From: Saccopteryx bilineata
Lineage: Eukaryota; Chordata; Mammalia; Chiroptera; Emballonuridae
Reading direction: 5' to 3'
DNA length: 64,000 nucleotides
Assembly (NCBI RefSeq): GCF_036850765.1
Contig: NC_089493.1
Coordinates: 216,440,744-216,504,743, forward strand
Of the stretch, positions 1-12,079 are shown one piece after another (the first letter of the stretch is position 1; each line of letters opens with the position of its first letter). The notes under the pieces are model-generated. The model had not been told where the DNA came from, searched no databases, and was given only the letters and a program-made list of their open reading frames with translations. The position numbers and the translations under genes are program-made.

Positions 1-199
1 TGTAAAGCAGATTGCCCAACGAATTAGGGCTTTTAAGTTCTCTGTTCAGAGACTGAATCTTCCTGAAACATTTGCCTTGACCTTGTTTACAATCAGCCCA
101 ATCTATGAAGATATCTCAATTATCAGCTACAATAATTCCCAGCTTAATTTCATTTCTCCTATCCAAATGGTCCCTCTTTAAAATAATATGTAATGAGTA

Positions 200-560
200 A
201 TCCAATGAGGATAAGATTTGGGACTCTGTGGGTCATGTACAAGAGTTTGAAGTCTAGCTCCTGTGCAACTTGAAGCAAATTATTTAGCCTCCCTGAATCT
301 CATTGCCAGATAAAACGTAACATGTCTATTTCAATGTAAATTTTAAATAAACAATGAATATTTTTAGTATAAGTATATCTCATGTTGTATTTGGCCATCC
401 TCAATCTCTTAAACCTACTGAGCACTTCAGTTTTACAACATGTACAATAAATATAATAATGGGACTTATAAAGATTAAATAAACTAATCCAGTGAAGCAT
501 TTATTATGATGCCTGGCACATGATAAGTCCTCACTAGCTTCTGTGTTGCTATTATCTTTT
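200..560 (+). repeat. MIR SINE relic
   Basis: Two blocks (about 200-320 and 450-560) resemble an old MIR: a 'lost signal' style core followed by a TGCCTGGCACATGATAAGTCCTCA-type 3' end, with AT-rich sequence between them. This is pattern recognition only, and the borders are approximate. Confidence 0.45.
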
Positions 561-687
561 CTCCAAGAAATAAAAGAAAGCAACACAAGAACGTGTGGAT
601 AGAGTTCCCTGCACACTGTCTACAGGACAAAGCAGGACCCAGATATTGTGGGAGACATACCCATTCTATCAAAACAGACTTTATTAG

Positions 688-880
688 ATGTAAGCATGTG
701 CCAGGAGCTACATGTTCTCATTTAGTCCCGCCATCTCATGTGCCCTAGTAGTTTTCAGACCTGTTTTACAGAGGGAAGAAACTGAGGTTCTGAGAAGAAG
801 CTTGCTATAAGATTCATGGGTTGGTAAAGCTGGGGTTTGTTTTATGAGATTGCAATGCACGGGCTCTTTTCTCTAGTCTC
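688..880 (-). repeat. MIR SINE relic
   Basis: The plus strand carries the reverse complement of a MIR: a CATGTGCCAGGAGCTACATG block, then TTTTACAGAGGGAAGAAACT and a degraded core. It is an ancient, diverged repeat and ends are approximate. The following 317 bases (881-1197) are AT-rich with nothing recognisable. Confidence 0.5.
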
Positions 881-1197
881 ATCATTGTCCCAAAATAAAA
901 TAAAAATTTGGTATTACTAAAAATGACTTGAAACATCTTTGAACTTAAAGAAAAAATAATACAAATTCCTATTTAGTAAACCCCAATATGATAACTAAAA
1001 ATAATTATGTACAGCTTTAAAGAGGTAGAACATATCATCCCCATAATTTGAGTCTTGTTCACAATGACCCCATAGAGATGACATTTCTTATCACACAGTT
1101 TTCACAAATATGGCAGTGAAACTCAGGAGTTAGATGTCTTCACTATCAGCATGCAGTTGTGTTACAGCCAGGATGAAAATGCACGTGGGTTTTAAAA

Positions 1198-1580
1198 CTT
1201 AGATCTGGTAGTACTTCCATAACAAAATGCCACATACCAGGAGTCTTAAACAATAGAAATATATTTTCTCACATTTCTGGAGATGGAAATCCAAGGTCAA
1301 GGTAGTAGCTGGTTTGGTTTTCTCCCAGGGCTTCTCTTCTTGACTTGCAGATGGCTGACATTTAACTATGTCTTCACATGGCCTTTTCTTGATGTGTATG
1401 CATCCTTAGTGCCTCTTCCTCTTGTTATAAGGACACTAGTCATATTTGATTAAGGCCCCACCTTTCTAACCTCATGTAACCTTTATTATTTCTTTAAATA
1501 TCTTATCTCCAAATATAGTCACATGGGTTGGAGCTTCAACATATGAATTTGGGAGAACACAATTTAGTCCATTAATACCA
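1198..1580 (-). repeat. MLT1-type LTR (solo, ancient)
   Basis: A nearly complete old LTR of the mammalian MaLR/MLT1 class, read on the minus strand. Landmarks on the plus strand are CATAACAAAATGCCACATAC, the AACAATAGAAATATATTTTC block, a TCTTCACATGGCC block, TTATAAGGACACTAGTCATA, and the terminal CAATTTAGTCCATTAATA. There is no internal region, so it is a solo LTR. Divergence is high. Confidence 0.72.
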
Positions 1581-2518
1581 GGTTTTCTCGTTTGTGACCC
1601 TATCTGTATTGTAAGTCATGCTGTTTTTCAGAGAGTACTTTAAATGCAATCCTGTTGTGAGTTTTTTATGGTGAAAGAAATATGTAAAATGTGATAATAG
1701 ATATATTATAAAGATTAATAACAACTCTTTGAATCAGTATAAGAATTTTTAAAAATTAATAATTTATACATATGTACTTGGTATTTGTTTCAATATAATA
1801 TCAAAACAAGATCTTGGACTAAGAAAAACAATAAATCTGAGTGGAAGGTCTGATCATAGCTGATATAGTAACTAACCTCAAGTGTGAAAACGTATCAGGA
1901 ATTTAAAATACATTCCAAACATGCCCAAGAAAGAAACAATGACGAGGCAGCCACCATCTTATCCTAATGCACCCACATTTGAAACATTTTAAAGCACAGA
2001 AAGTGTAGGCAGAATTTTATGGTTTAAGGCAACTTTCCCATGAACCCACAAATGCCAGGTTAGATTCACAGCTACTTATGCTGAGTGTGCCAATAGTTGA
2101 TTCATAGTACTACCGTCTACTCCTGGAATCAGGTGGGTTCTGTGATACAGTTTTATTTGTTTGCATTTGGCAAGTAAGGACCAAGTAAGGGAAGCTATTA
2201 TGGTAGCAGCTGGAAGAAAAATCTGTAGGAAAGGTGTAAAAAAAAATCTTTCAACACTTAGGGAACGTAGGTAGAAAGCATTTAATGTGGACACCACTAT
2301 AAATGATTTCAGCTTCAATATTGGTTTTTAAAAACACAGTCTGCACGGTGGTATTTTTATAGTCAGTGTCAAGCACAGTCATTTTTAGTTACAGCTTGCG
2401 TAACAGTTCAAGATAAATCAAAGTGAACTGTTCAGAAGGAAAAGAAAATAGTACAGATTTGCTAATACTGTAATCATTGCTTTGGCCAAAGGCTACTTTG
2501 CACTGTGTCTACATAACA
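1581..2518. other. AT-rich unique stretch, no gene seen
   Basis: There is no recognisable repeat family, no exon-like ORF and no RNA gene. The 80-codon open frame on the minus strand at 2076-2318 has no recognisable domain and looks like chance. Confidence 0.5.
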
Positions 2519-3650
2519 CTCATTCAACAAATATTTATTAAGTGTTGATTATTTGCCAAATACTATTCTAGGTGCTAAAAATATATCAATGACTAAAACA
2601 CAATCCTGGTATGCAATGTGCCTATAGCATCTCCTGGGGAAAGAAGCAATAGCAATACAGGAAGTTAAATTCTAAATGACATCAGAACTGTATGCTCTGG
2701 GTTCTGGAGAAGGAGGCAGCATCTACATTTGTCTTAACTGAAATAAATCAGGGTTAGTTCCCACAGGGGGTGATGTCTCAACTCAAATCAAGGGCTAAGA
2801 AAAAGTTAGTTAGAAAAGGAGTTGTCATGAGGAGCCTTCTGAGACAAGGGCTAAGTATGTTTATTGTACTGAAGGGCAAAGTAAGCACAGCATGGTAAGC
2901 CATTTAGCATGATTAGAAAAAAAGAGTGGAAAGCAGGGAGTGTTTGGGAGATGAAGCTGGAAATTTTCTCAAGGGAATATGCATACAATCAAAAAGAGTT
3001 TAGATTTCATTCCAGTTCACTCTGGATGTACTATGCATAATGGATATAGTAGAAAGATCAGATAAGGACTGATGCACTAATAGAGGCATAAAATTATGGA
3101 ACCTTGAGCAAATACATAAGATGAATCAATTTGACATGTTTTAAAGGATAGTATTGACAGAATTAGTGGCTGACTCGATAAGGAAAGGAAGAACTGAATC
3201 TGTAGCCAGGTTTCTGGATAAGGTAACTTGAGGTTGTAGCACTATTAGCAAAGATCAGGAAGCAGGTTAGAGGAAAGTGGTCAGTCGTACATGTGCAATA
3301 TACTTACATTTTACCTACTCAAACAATCTTTACTGAACCCCTACTCTGTGCCTGGGAAACACAAAGAATTATGGTAAACACTGAATATAGTGCTAAATAA
3401 TATAGGTAAATCCCTGTAGCTTATGTTCTATTGATTTCCATAATTAGGTGGAAAAATCTAGGAAGCAAGTGGCTAATTACAGAGGTTTGGTGGTTACGAG
3501 TCCTTGGGTGATATTTGACACCATACAAGAGGATAGATCATTCATAGAAAATGTTGAGCAAAAGAAGTAAAAAGGCTAAACATTTTTGAGGGACACCACA
3601 TATGACAGACAAATAGACAATAAGAAGCTTTCATTGAAAAGTAAGAAGCA
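2519..3650 (-). repeat. LINE-2 (L2) relics
   Basis: The plus strand at 2519-2600 reads as the reverse complement of an L2 3' end (CATTCAACAAATATTTATTA followed by GCCAAATACTATTCTAGGTG). Degraded L2-like sequence follows, and a second similar start appears near 3310 (CTGAACCCCTACTCTGTGCC). It may be two fragments. These are ancient and not coding. Confidence 0.45.
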
Positions 3651-4014
3651 GCCAGGACACAAGAGAAAAACAAGAAGATAACCCTGACTGCGTGGTAGAC
3701 TAGTCATTCCCTTCTCGCTTAGATCTCTGTAGAGTCAATCCAAGTTACTATGCTGCAAAAGCTTATGGTTTCTCTCTGAATCATTGGGTGCCTATCCCCT
3801 GTAAATTAAGTTTTACAAATAAGTCTACATTACACTGGACGGAAGAAAGAGTAACTTGAATGAGTTCTACATGTGATTATATAACAAAATAATTTCAAAA
3901 AGAAGTCCTACTAACTAATAATTTATCTAACACTTTATTATGTTTTAGGTTCTTTTCTTTTGTTTCCATCTCAAATGTTTTTTAATTGAAATTCTTCTAG
4001 CCTATTATAATAAT
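3651..4014. other. Unique AT-rich stretch
   Basis: Nothing recognised. Confidence 0.4.
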
Positions 4015-4195
4015 TTATTGAATGCCATGTGTCAGATAAAAAGGGTCTGCATTAATTTACCTAATTCAACCATCATAGCAATCTTTTGAGATTTCAATTT
4101 AGGAAAGTGAGGTTGGGGAAGTTGAGTGATTAGCCCAACGTCACATAAAAATTATAGTGGTGGGATTTGAACCTAAGATATGCCTGACCACAAAC
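4015..4195 (-). repeat. MIR SINE relic
   Basis: Reverse complement of a MIR core: a CATGTGTCAG start, a degenerate 'aggaaagtgaggttggggaag' middle, and a GTGGTGGGATTTGAACC end that matches the MIR tRNA-like B-box region. Confidence 0.55.
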
Positions 4196-4785
4196 ACGTA
4201 TTACAAGTAAATTTGTTCTGTGGCAACACCTCCATAAAGATGAAAAAGCCATGGACTTCGCCTTTCCACAGGAACGAGCTGTATTATATTCAGAATCAAT
4301 TTTAATCTTGTTATGAAACCAAAGAATATATTATTACATTTCATTCATTATTTTAATGTAATTTTAACATAATGTTCTCATCTGGATAAACAGATAACCT
4401 CCATAAAAGTGAAAACAACTTAACATGATATTTTTCTCTCATGAATTTTTTAAAGAGCTAATTTATTCATGAGCAAAAATGAATAAAAGTATCTTCTCAG
4501 TAAAGTTGTGTTGTTAACTTGAATCGCTTTTTGCCTGATGGAGCTAGTGTCCACTGGGATTATGTTTCTTTCATATGCAAGTGCCAATCATGGAGGGAAA
4601 ATTATCTGTTAAAAAATGGTCATTGGTCACCAGTTGTCAGTTCCATTTATGGGTAATATCAGTATTTTCTTTGCTTCTCTTAAATAATTTAGCTTTCTTG
4701 CTCAGAGTTTTAATTATCTTAGTCCCCTCTCTAGGGCGAGGAACCTTATTTAAACTTTCTTCTAGAAAACACGAGTTGTTGGCAT

Positions 4786-5445
4786 TTGTTATGGATTGAT
4801 TTGTGTCCCTCTCAAAAATAAAATATGCTAAAGTCCTAACCCCCACCACCTCAAATGTGACTAATTTGTTATGTGAGTTAATTACCTTTCCTTTTTCCTT
4901 AAGCTAGAGTTGGGTTATCTGATACATGCATCCTGAAAAATCCTATTTTTGTCTATTTGGATTTGGTAAGTTTACTAATATTTTCTCTAGTAAAAATGTC
5001 AAATTCCAGCAGGACAGAGAATAGCTAATATTCTAATATTCAAATGTGACCATATTTGGAAATTAGGTTGATACAGTTGTAAATGCCTAAGTTAAAATGA
5101 GGTCATACTGGGGTAGTGTGGGCTCTGGTAGGACACTTAATCCAGTCTGACTGTTGTCCTATGAGAAGGCAACTGTGTGACAACACAGGGACAATATACC
5201 ATATGAGAAGTCATGTAGATTTGTGCTGCTGCAAGCCAGGGGACTCCAAGGTTGCCAGCCAGCAACCAGGAGCTAAGAGAAAGGCATGGACCTGCGTCTT
5301 TCCTCGAGCCTTCAGAGGGATCACCGCCCTTCAGAGGGACACTTTGGTTGTGGACTTTTATCCTCCACAATAGTGAGATAAGAACTGCTGTTCAAATCCA
5401 CCCAGTTTGTGGTGCTTTGTTATGAATGTTCTAGAAAATGAAAAC
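4786..5445 (+). repeat. MLT1-type LTR split by a 178-bp insertion
   Basis: The LTR starts at TGTTATGGATTGATTTGTGT and ends near CACCCAGTTTGTGGTGCTTT followed by GTTATGAATG, as MLT1 LTRs do. It is broken at 4862-5039 by an insert flanked by the 11-bp direct repeat TCAAATGTGAC (4851-4861 and 5040-5050). Outside the insert the LTR is old and diverged. The 85-codon ORF at 5116-5373 is a chance frame in the LTR. Confidence 0.7.
4862..5039 (+). repeat. Inverted-repeat arm 1, inserted in MLT1
   Basis: This 178-bp block is not part of the MLT1 LTR around it. Its reverse complement matches 5678-5847 with about six mismatches in about 171 positions by eye (roughly 96%). It has no poly(A) tail and no terminal inverted repeat that I can see. 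The 11-bp flanking direct repeat shows that this arm is an insertion. Confidence 0.8.
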
Positions 5446-5677
5446 ATCATTTTTTTATTGTGTGCACTGTCACAGTCTACTATGCAACATGAAATACTCT
5501 TGGAGCCTTTAAAATTAATTGTCATCGGAAACAAGAAGAGGTAGAAGGGGTACTTCAGGTCATCTATTTCAATATATTATTCCTTAAGTACTTCTTTTAG
5601 CTAACAGTCATATGATATCTGTTTAAATTACTTATAAGCCGATATGTTGAGTTATGCACAATGAGGAGACACAGTAG

Positions 5678-5850
5678 ATATTAGCTATTCTCTGTCCTGC
5701 TAGAATTTGACATTTTTACTAGAGAAAATATTCATAAACTTACCAAATTCAAATAGACAAAAATAGGACTTTTCAGGATGCATGTATCAGATAACCCAAC
5801 TCTAGCTTAAGAAAAAAGGAAAGGTAATTAACTCACATAACAAATTAGTC
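5678..5850 (-). repeat. Inverted-repeat arm 2 (probable source)
   Basis: This is the reverse complement of the block at 4862-5039, about 630 bp away. I see no flanking direct repeat, so it is the better candidate for the original locus. Homology stops near the ATTAG at 5845-5849. Confidence 0.75.
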
Positions 5851-6139
5851 TATGAATGGACCTAATTTTGGAAGCAGGTTGATGAAAAACTCAAAATATA
5901 TCACTACAATTAATCTCTTACTGCTCCTTGCTGGAGTTTGACTCTAACCACAGGCTTGATCCTCTCAGGGTAGAAAACACAGATAAAACTATTTTAGGCA
6001 TTACTGTGCAACCAGATAGAAAAAATCTGAGTGCTCCTGATCATGTAGAAGGACATTACTGTTAGGGAGGCAGCCACCCCAAATCAACTAGACAAAAACA
6101 AATCCTATCATATTATATAGGCACATATATGTAGGAGAA

Positions 6140-6800
6140 CAACATTTATTCCTGGGCTTCTCAAGGAAGTTTTAGAAGAGAAGAGAGTTTTTCCTAGGTC
6201 TGAAATGAAAGACATACAGCTATATAAAGTGATTAGAGTATCCAAATTTTATTCAAAGATGCCTAAATGAAGTTATAGTCTTCGAGTATAGTGAATAGGG
6301 ATTGATAGGAAGTAAGAATGGAAAGAGAGGTGTGGTTGGGTTCATAAAGCAACTGGCATGCCATGGAAAGGAGTGTTACCTTACAGTATGAGCCATTAAG
6401 ACTCAGACCATAAGTGGCTAGGATGTGTTTTAGAAGAGTGACTTTGAGGAATAGGTTAAGGAGGAGATGGATTAAAGATCACAATAATAGTCTAAAATAA
6501 AATATGAAGATCCAAATTAGGACTAAGAAGGTGCAAATGGAGAAAATATTATCAATTTGGTAATCTACAGGATTTGATATTAGGTGAGGGAAAAGGATGG
6601 TGAGAACGTTTGCCTAAAATCTCTTGAGTAATCACTGAAGAACATTGTGCCTTTAACCATGGCAGATGCTTAGTCAAGGAACAACCACAACAATAACAAA
6701 AAACAGTGAAGAAGATATCATGAGTTTGACACATTAATTTTATGGTCTTTAAATATACTCATGTGAAGATACTTCTAAAAAATGCAATTAGAAATATATG
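6140..6800 (-). repeat. Probable LINE-2 relic
   Basis: The purine-rich phrases at 6390-6540 (a 'gtgttttagaagagtgac' block, then 'aggaggagatgg' and 'caataatagtc') recall the reverse complement of the L2 3' region. It is strongly diverged and unlikely to code. Confidence 0.35.
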
Positions 6801-9800
6801 TCTGAAATTCCTGTGAAGTTAAGACATCAAGATGTTGGAGTTCTTTCACAGGCCAGCACTTAACTTTTAGTGAGAGCAATTCAAAAGACAAACTTTATAT
6901 AGATACTTAATTCCTCTGCTGCCACAAACCATAAAAATACTTCACTGAATTTATTTCATTGGAAATCTCTTCCAACTCAGTGTGTGTTCTACATTTTTGT
7001 CTTTTGTGTCGTTCTTTGTTTTTAGACCTCCAAGCTCCTTGGGGTAAAGACTTTGTCATTAATTTAGCACAGCTGAATATATTACATGGTGCTATGTGTA
7101 TTTATAGAAGTTTGCTAAGTAATGATGATTCAGATTTGGTAATCAGCACTTGTGATGATCATATGGTTATGCAGATCAACACTTACTATGCAAAAATCAT
7201 TTCCTATAGGGGCAGATGTGCTGGTCTCCCTCTTAGTAAATTTTTAGAGCAGTAAATTTCTTGCACTGTAAAATTCAATTTATGATCATGTCTTTGATTG
7301 TTTCTTCTTGCCTAAGGGAAACAAAAAAATTCAGTATCCTTTTATGGTGCTAAATTGCTGATAGTAAATAATGCTGATGGCTTTTTTAGCAACTAATTCT
7401 AATAATTTAAATTATATAAAATGGCTTCTATTGATTTAACAGCATAGTAATTTCCCTTCTCCAAGTCAAAAATCAGTGCTTAAAATACTTTAAAATATTT
7501 AGAATATAGTCATACAAATTCAGTTCCTGCATTAAGGCACATCAAGATTCCATTTAAAATTGGAATGAAAGAGTTCTCATTAAGTTTTTTGGAAGATGAC
7601 AAATGTTTCTAGATTTCAGATACAACCTCTCCCTAAAAATAAGGGAATGTTTCACAATCTCTTTGACTTCTTTAAAAATTGAAAAGCGATTAAACTTTTG
7701 TTTTTAAAATATTGTTGAATATTTTGTATTAAACTACTACTTTATATAGGTTGATAAACATCCAAGTTAGTAAAAAAGGAAGAGAGAAAAAAGGTAGTAA
7801 GGGAAAGAAGGAAGAAAAAAAAGGGGGGAAATGAAGTTTAAAGAATTGAAATATTTATTACTATAATATTGCAATGCAACTGTGACAAAGTAAATTATAT
7901 CTGAAGGAAGCCTCATGTTCTAAGGCAGTTTTCATGCTTAAATGTTTAACATGCTCGGAAATAAAAATTTTGCTATGATTCTGTACCAGGCCCCTCAGAA
8001 ATTTCTAATCATTCCTCCTTATTTATCACAATCATAGCACCAGCTGATTGAAATCTTACTGATATTTACTGATTAAAAGTTGATAGACACTAATCCTATT
8101 TTTAAAATCTATCTATTAAGTGTTACCATATCACTCAACCCCCCAAACAACCTCAATAACAATATGAATATGTTCAAGTATCCAATTATATTCCAGAGGA
8201 ACATAAAAATAAACACTACAACAACAGAAAGTATTAGCAGAAATTATGACAGTCCCATAGCAATAGCTGCTGCAAGCACCGAACATGATTAAATCAGTGA
8301 TTTGACGTTTCCTCCTCTCCCCCCTTCCTGAGATATGGTGGGTATGGGAGAAGGCAGTAAACTAAATTTTCCTTGTGTACCTGTGTGTATTTAAATTTCT
8401 CTATTTAATGTTTATCATTAGAATCATCTAGAGGAAAAATTGTAAAAATAAATTCTTAATGTTAGAGCAGTTTTCTTATTTTCTTGTTACTGATACCGTT
8501 TTGTAAAGATTCCTGTAAAGGAACAGCTTTCTATTTATGTGTATTTGGAGAGCTTACTTGGAAAATGTAGGTCGATCCAGTCTCAATGGAGATAAAGGAC
8601 TAGAAGACAACGTGAAAAAACAGAATACCTGTTTTCATGTGCCAATGTTATATAGGTTCTAAATTAGATATACTCAGAGAAATGAGGTTTGCTGTTATTC
8701 AATGCCTTTCTTCTCAACTTCCTCCAAACTGATCAGATGGAAGATTATAAAAAAGGGGCACGTGTGAGATCTACAGTCAAAGCCAGACAACTTGCGGGTG
8801 GTCCCACAGAGTAGGATGAAACACTAGAGCTAGACTGCAAAACCCTCAAAAAGCTAAAATGTGACTCCAAAGCAAAGAGGAAGAAATCTGACAAGTTTCT
8901 GATCCTCTATGTCTCCTCCTGAGGATTCTGTTTCATTTATTACTATTTCTACAGTTTGGGGCAAGGGGAAAAAGGACACATTTCTCAAGTGTGAATACTT
9001 TCCTACACAAAACTATATAGGTAACACCCATTGTGCCTGAGCAGATTTAAATGTGTGAAAGCATCAAACACTTTTTTTAAAATTTCATAAGCATTATTAA
9101 TTCAAAGCAGGAAAGTCTCAATCCATTCTCTCGAGAGGTTAGAATGCTGGCATATGATTGGATGAGAAAGAAGACTTTGCAAGTACTTCAGAGGTGAAAA
9201 TTTGAAACACAGTGAGAAAACATCAATGATTTATTCAAGTTCACAGATGAACAGTTTTAGCAAATGGTATAATAGTCTTACAATGATAGTTGTAAATTTA
9301 AATATACCAGGGTCATTCATTAGCTGCATTGTTTAAAAAGATATGATCCATAACCTTATAACCAGCTTAAATTGGAACAAACAACTCAAAAACAATATTA
9401 TTTGAATATGTACTGTTTTGTTATATTTTCAGAAATATGAAACTTATAGCAATCATTTGTGTCAGTTAGCCCACAGGATATTAGAGGATCTTGGATTTTA
9501 TACATTTGATATTTTGCTTATCATCATAAAGAAGAGGTAAAACTATTCTAACTTAAAAATATTTTTGTGTTTATTTTGGTCCCCTCTCAACTTCTATTCC
9601 TAGTTTACAATTTTCATGTAAATTGTCCTTAAATTCCGTGGCACAATAAACCCAAATCATGTTGTTTACAAGCAATGCTCTTCCTCACTCTGCCTTCCAT
9701 GTCTCAGATTTCACTAAATAAATATGTCACTATTTATTCTCAACTTTGTAAAACCAAACAATAGATGAATTAGCAGAAAATCATCTCTGATTAATACATT

Positions 9801-9821
9801 CTGTTAATTCTATTTTTATTC
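6801..9821. other. 3-kb unique AT-rich stretch
   Basis: No gene is recognised. The 98-codon plus ORF at 6959-7255 has no familiar domain and no clear splice context. A purine-rich low-complexity tract lies at about 7775-7835. The (TTTA)n tract near 9827-9867 belongs to the tail of L1 copy A. Confidence 0.45.
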
Positions 9822-9839
9822 ATTTATTATTTTTTATTT

Positions 9840-9871
<32 letters not shown>

Positions 9872-10124
9872 TGAAATTTAATGCAGTGACATTGATAAAT
9901 CAGGGTACATATGTTGAGAGAAAACATCTCCAGATTATTTTGACATTTGATTGTGCTGTATACCCCTCCCCCAAAGTCAAATTGTCTTTTGTCACCTTCT
10001 ATCTGGTTTTCTTTGTGCCCCTCCCATCCCCACCCCCTCTCTCCTGTCTCACCACATCCCCCCTCCCCCCACCCATCCACCCCCATTGCCCTCACATTCT
10101 TGTTCATGTCTCTGAGTCTCATTT

Positions 10125-12052
10125 TTATGTCCCATCTATGTATGGATTCATATAGTTCTTAGTTTTTTCTGATTTACTTATTTCACTCCATATAAAGTTG
10201 TCAAGGTCCATCCATGTTATTGTAAATGATCCAATGTCATCATTTCTTATCGCTGAGTAGTATTCCATAGTATATATGTACCAAAGCTTTTTAATCCACT
10301 CTTCCTCTGACGAACACTTCCTCTTCCTCTGAAGAGCTGTTTCCAGATCTTCGCTATTGTGAACAATGCTGCCACAAACATGGGGGTGCATTTCTCCTTT
10401 TGGAGCCGTTCTATGGTGTTCTTGGGGTATATTCCTAAAAGTGGGATAGCTGGGCCAAAATGCAGTTTGATTTTCAGTTTTTCGAGAAATCTCCATACTG
10501 TTTTCCACAGAGGCTGCACCAGTCTGCATTCCCACCAGCAGTGCAAAAGGGTTCCCTTTTCTCCACATCCTCACCAGCACTTATTCTGTGTTTTGTTGAT
10601 GAGCGCCATTCTGGCTGGTGTGAGGTGATATCTCATTGTGGTTTTAATTTGCATTTCTCTAATGATTAGTGATGTTGAGCATTTTTTCATATGCCTATTG
10701 GCCATCTGTATGTCCTCTTTGGAGAAGTGTCTATTCATTTCCTTTTCCCATTTTTTGATTGGATTGTTTGTCTTCCTGGTGCTGAGATTTACAAGTTCTT
10801 TATAAATTTTGGTTATTAACCCCTTATCAGATGTACTGTTAAATATGTTCTCCCATTGTGTAGCTTGTCTTTTTATTCTGTTCTCTTTTTTTTTATTTTT
10901 TTTTATTTTTCTGAAGCTGGAAACGGGGAGAGACAGTCAGACAGACTCCCGCATGCGCCCCACTGGGATCCACCCGGCACGCCCACCAAGAGCTACGCTC
11001 TGCCCACCAGGGGGCGATGCTCTGCCCCTCTGGGCGTCGCTCTGCCATGACCAGAGCCACTCTAGTGCCTGGGCAGAGGACAAGGAGCCATCCCCAGCGC
11101 CCAAGCCATCTTTGCTCCAATGGAGCCTTGGCTGCGGGAGGGGAAGAGAGAGACAGAGAGGAAGGATGGGGGGGGGGCGTTGGAGAAGCAAATGGGCGCT
11201 TCTCCTATGTGCCCTGGCCAGGAATCGAACCCGGGTCCCCCGCACGCCAGGCCAACGCTCTACCGCTGAGCCAACAGGTCAGGGCCTTTATTCTGTTCTT
11301 ATTGTCTTTGGCTGTGCAAAAGCTTTTTAGTTTGATATAGTTCACTTGTTTATCCTGTCTTTTATTTCACTTGCCCGTGGAGATAAATCAGCAAATATAT
11401 TGCTGCAAGAGATGTTGGAGAGCTTACTGCCTATGTTTTCTTCTAAGATGCTTATGGTTACACGGTCTACATTTAAGTTTTTTTTCCATTTTGAGTTTAT
11501 TTTTGTGAGTGGTATAAGCTGGTGATCTAGTTTAATTTTTTTTGCAGGTAGCTGTCCAATTTTCCCAACACCATTTGTTAAAGAGGTTGTGTTTATTCCA
11601 TTGTATTTCCTTACCTCCTTTGTCAAATATCAGTTGTCCATAGAGCTGTGGGTTTATTTCTGGGTTCTCTGTTCTGTTCCATTGATCTATATGCCTGTTC
11701 TTATGCCAGTACCAGACTGTTTTGAGTACAATGGCCTTGTAGTTTAACTTGATATCAGGAAGTGTGATACCTCCCACTTTATTCTTCTTTTTTTTAAGAT
11801 TGCTGAACCTATTTGTGTTCTTTTTTGATTCCATATAAATTTTTGGAATATGTGCTCTATATCTTTGAAGTATGTCATTGCTATTTTAATTGATATTGCA
11901 TTGAATTTATAGATTGCTTTGGGTAATATAGACATTTTAAATGATGTTCATTCTTCCTAACCATGAGCACGGTATATGCTTCCACTTGTTTGTATCTTCC
12001 TTGATTTCTTTTATCAATGCTTTGTAATTTTCCGAGTACAAGTCTTTAGTCT
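10125..12052 (-). pseudogene. L1 ORF2 3' half, decayed (copy A)
   Basis: Scattered minus-strand frames match the last part of ORF2, starting at the codons equivalent to about 776 of the intact copy (the 'LYSENYK' region). Pieces lie at 11744-11935, 11532-11834, 11342-11626 and 10125-10580. The C-terminal frame ends in the expected NPYIDGT at 10125. Frameshifts split it, the Cys-rich domain is spread over two frames, and a SINE sits at 10885-11286. It cannot make a working reverse transcriptase. Confidence 0.85.
10885..11286 (-). mobile_element. Type 1 (VES-like) SINE nested in L1 copy A
   Basis: The tRNA-like head is at the right end (plus strand ...GAGCCAACAGGTCAGGGCC) and the A/T tail at the left. 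A perfect 13-bp TSD, TTTATTCTGTTCT, flanks it (10872-10884 and 11287-11299) and is part of the L1. The SINE is therefore younger than L1 copy A. The ORFs across it (for example 10809-11330) are non-functional frames. Confidence 0.93.
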
Positions 12053-12079
12053 CCACCACTGAGCCAACCGGCCAGGGCC
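12053..12079 (-). mobile_element. 27-bp SINE head scar at an L1 deletion breakpoint
   Basis: On the minus strand this reads as the first ~27 bases of a type 1 SINE (GGCCCTGGCCGGTTGGCTCA then GTGGTGG). It sits exactly where ORF2 jumps from codon ~272 to codon ~776, so about 1.5 kb including the polymerase motifs is gone. Confidence 0.82.

Noticed and set aside
6959..7255. 98-codon plus ORF as a possible exon
   Set aside because: No recognisable domain, no paired splice sites that I trust, and AT-rich context. The codons look random.
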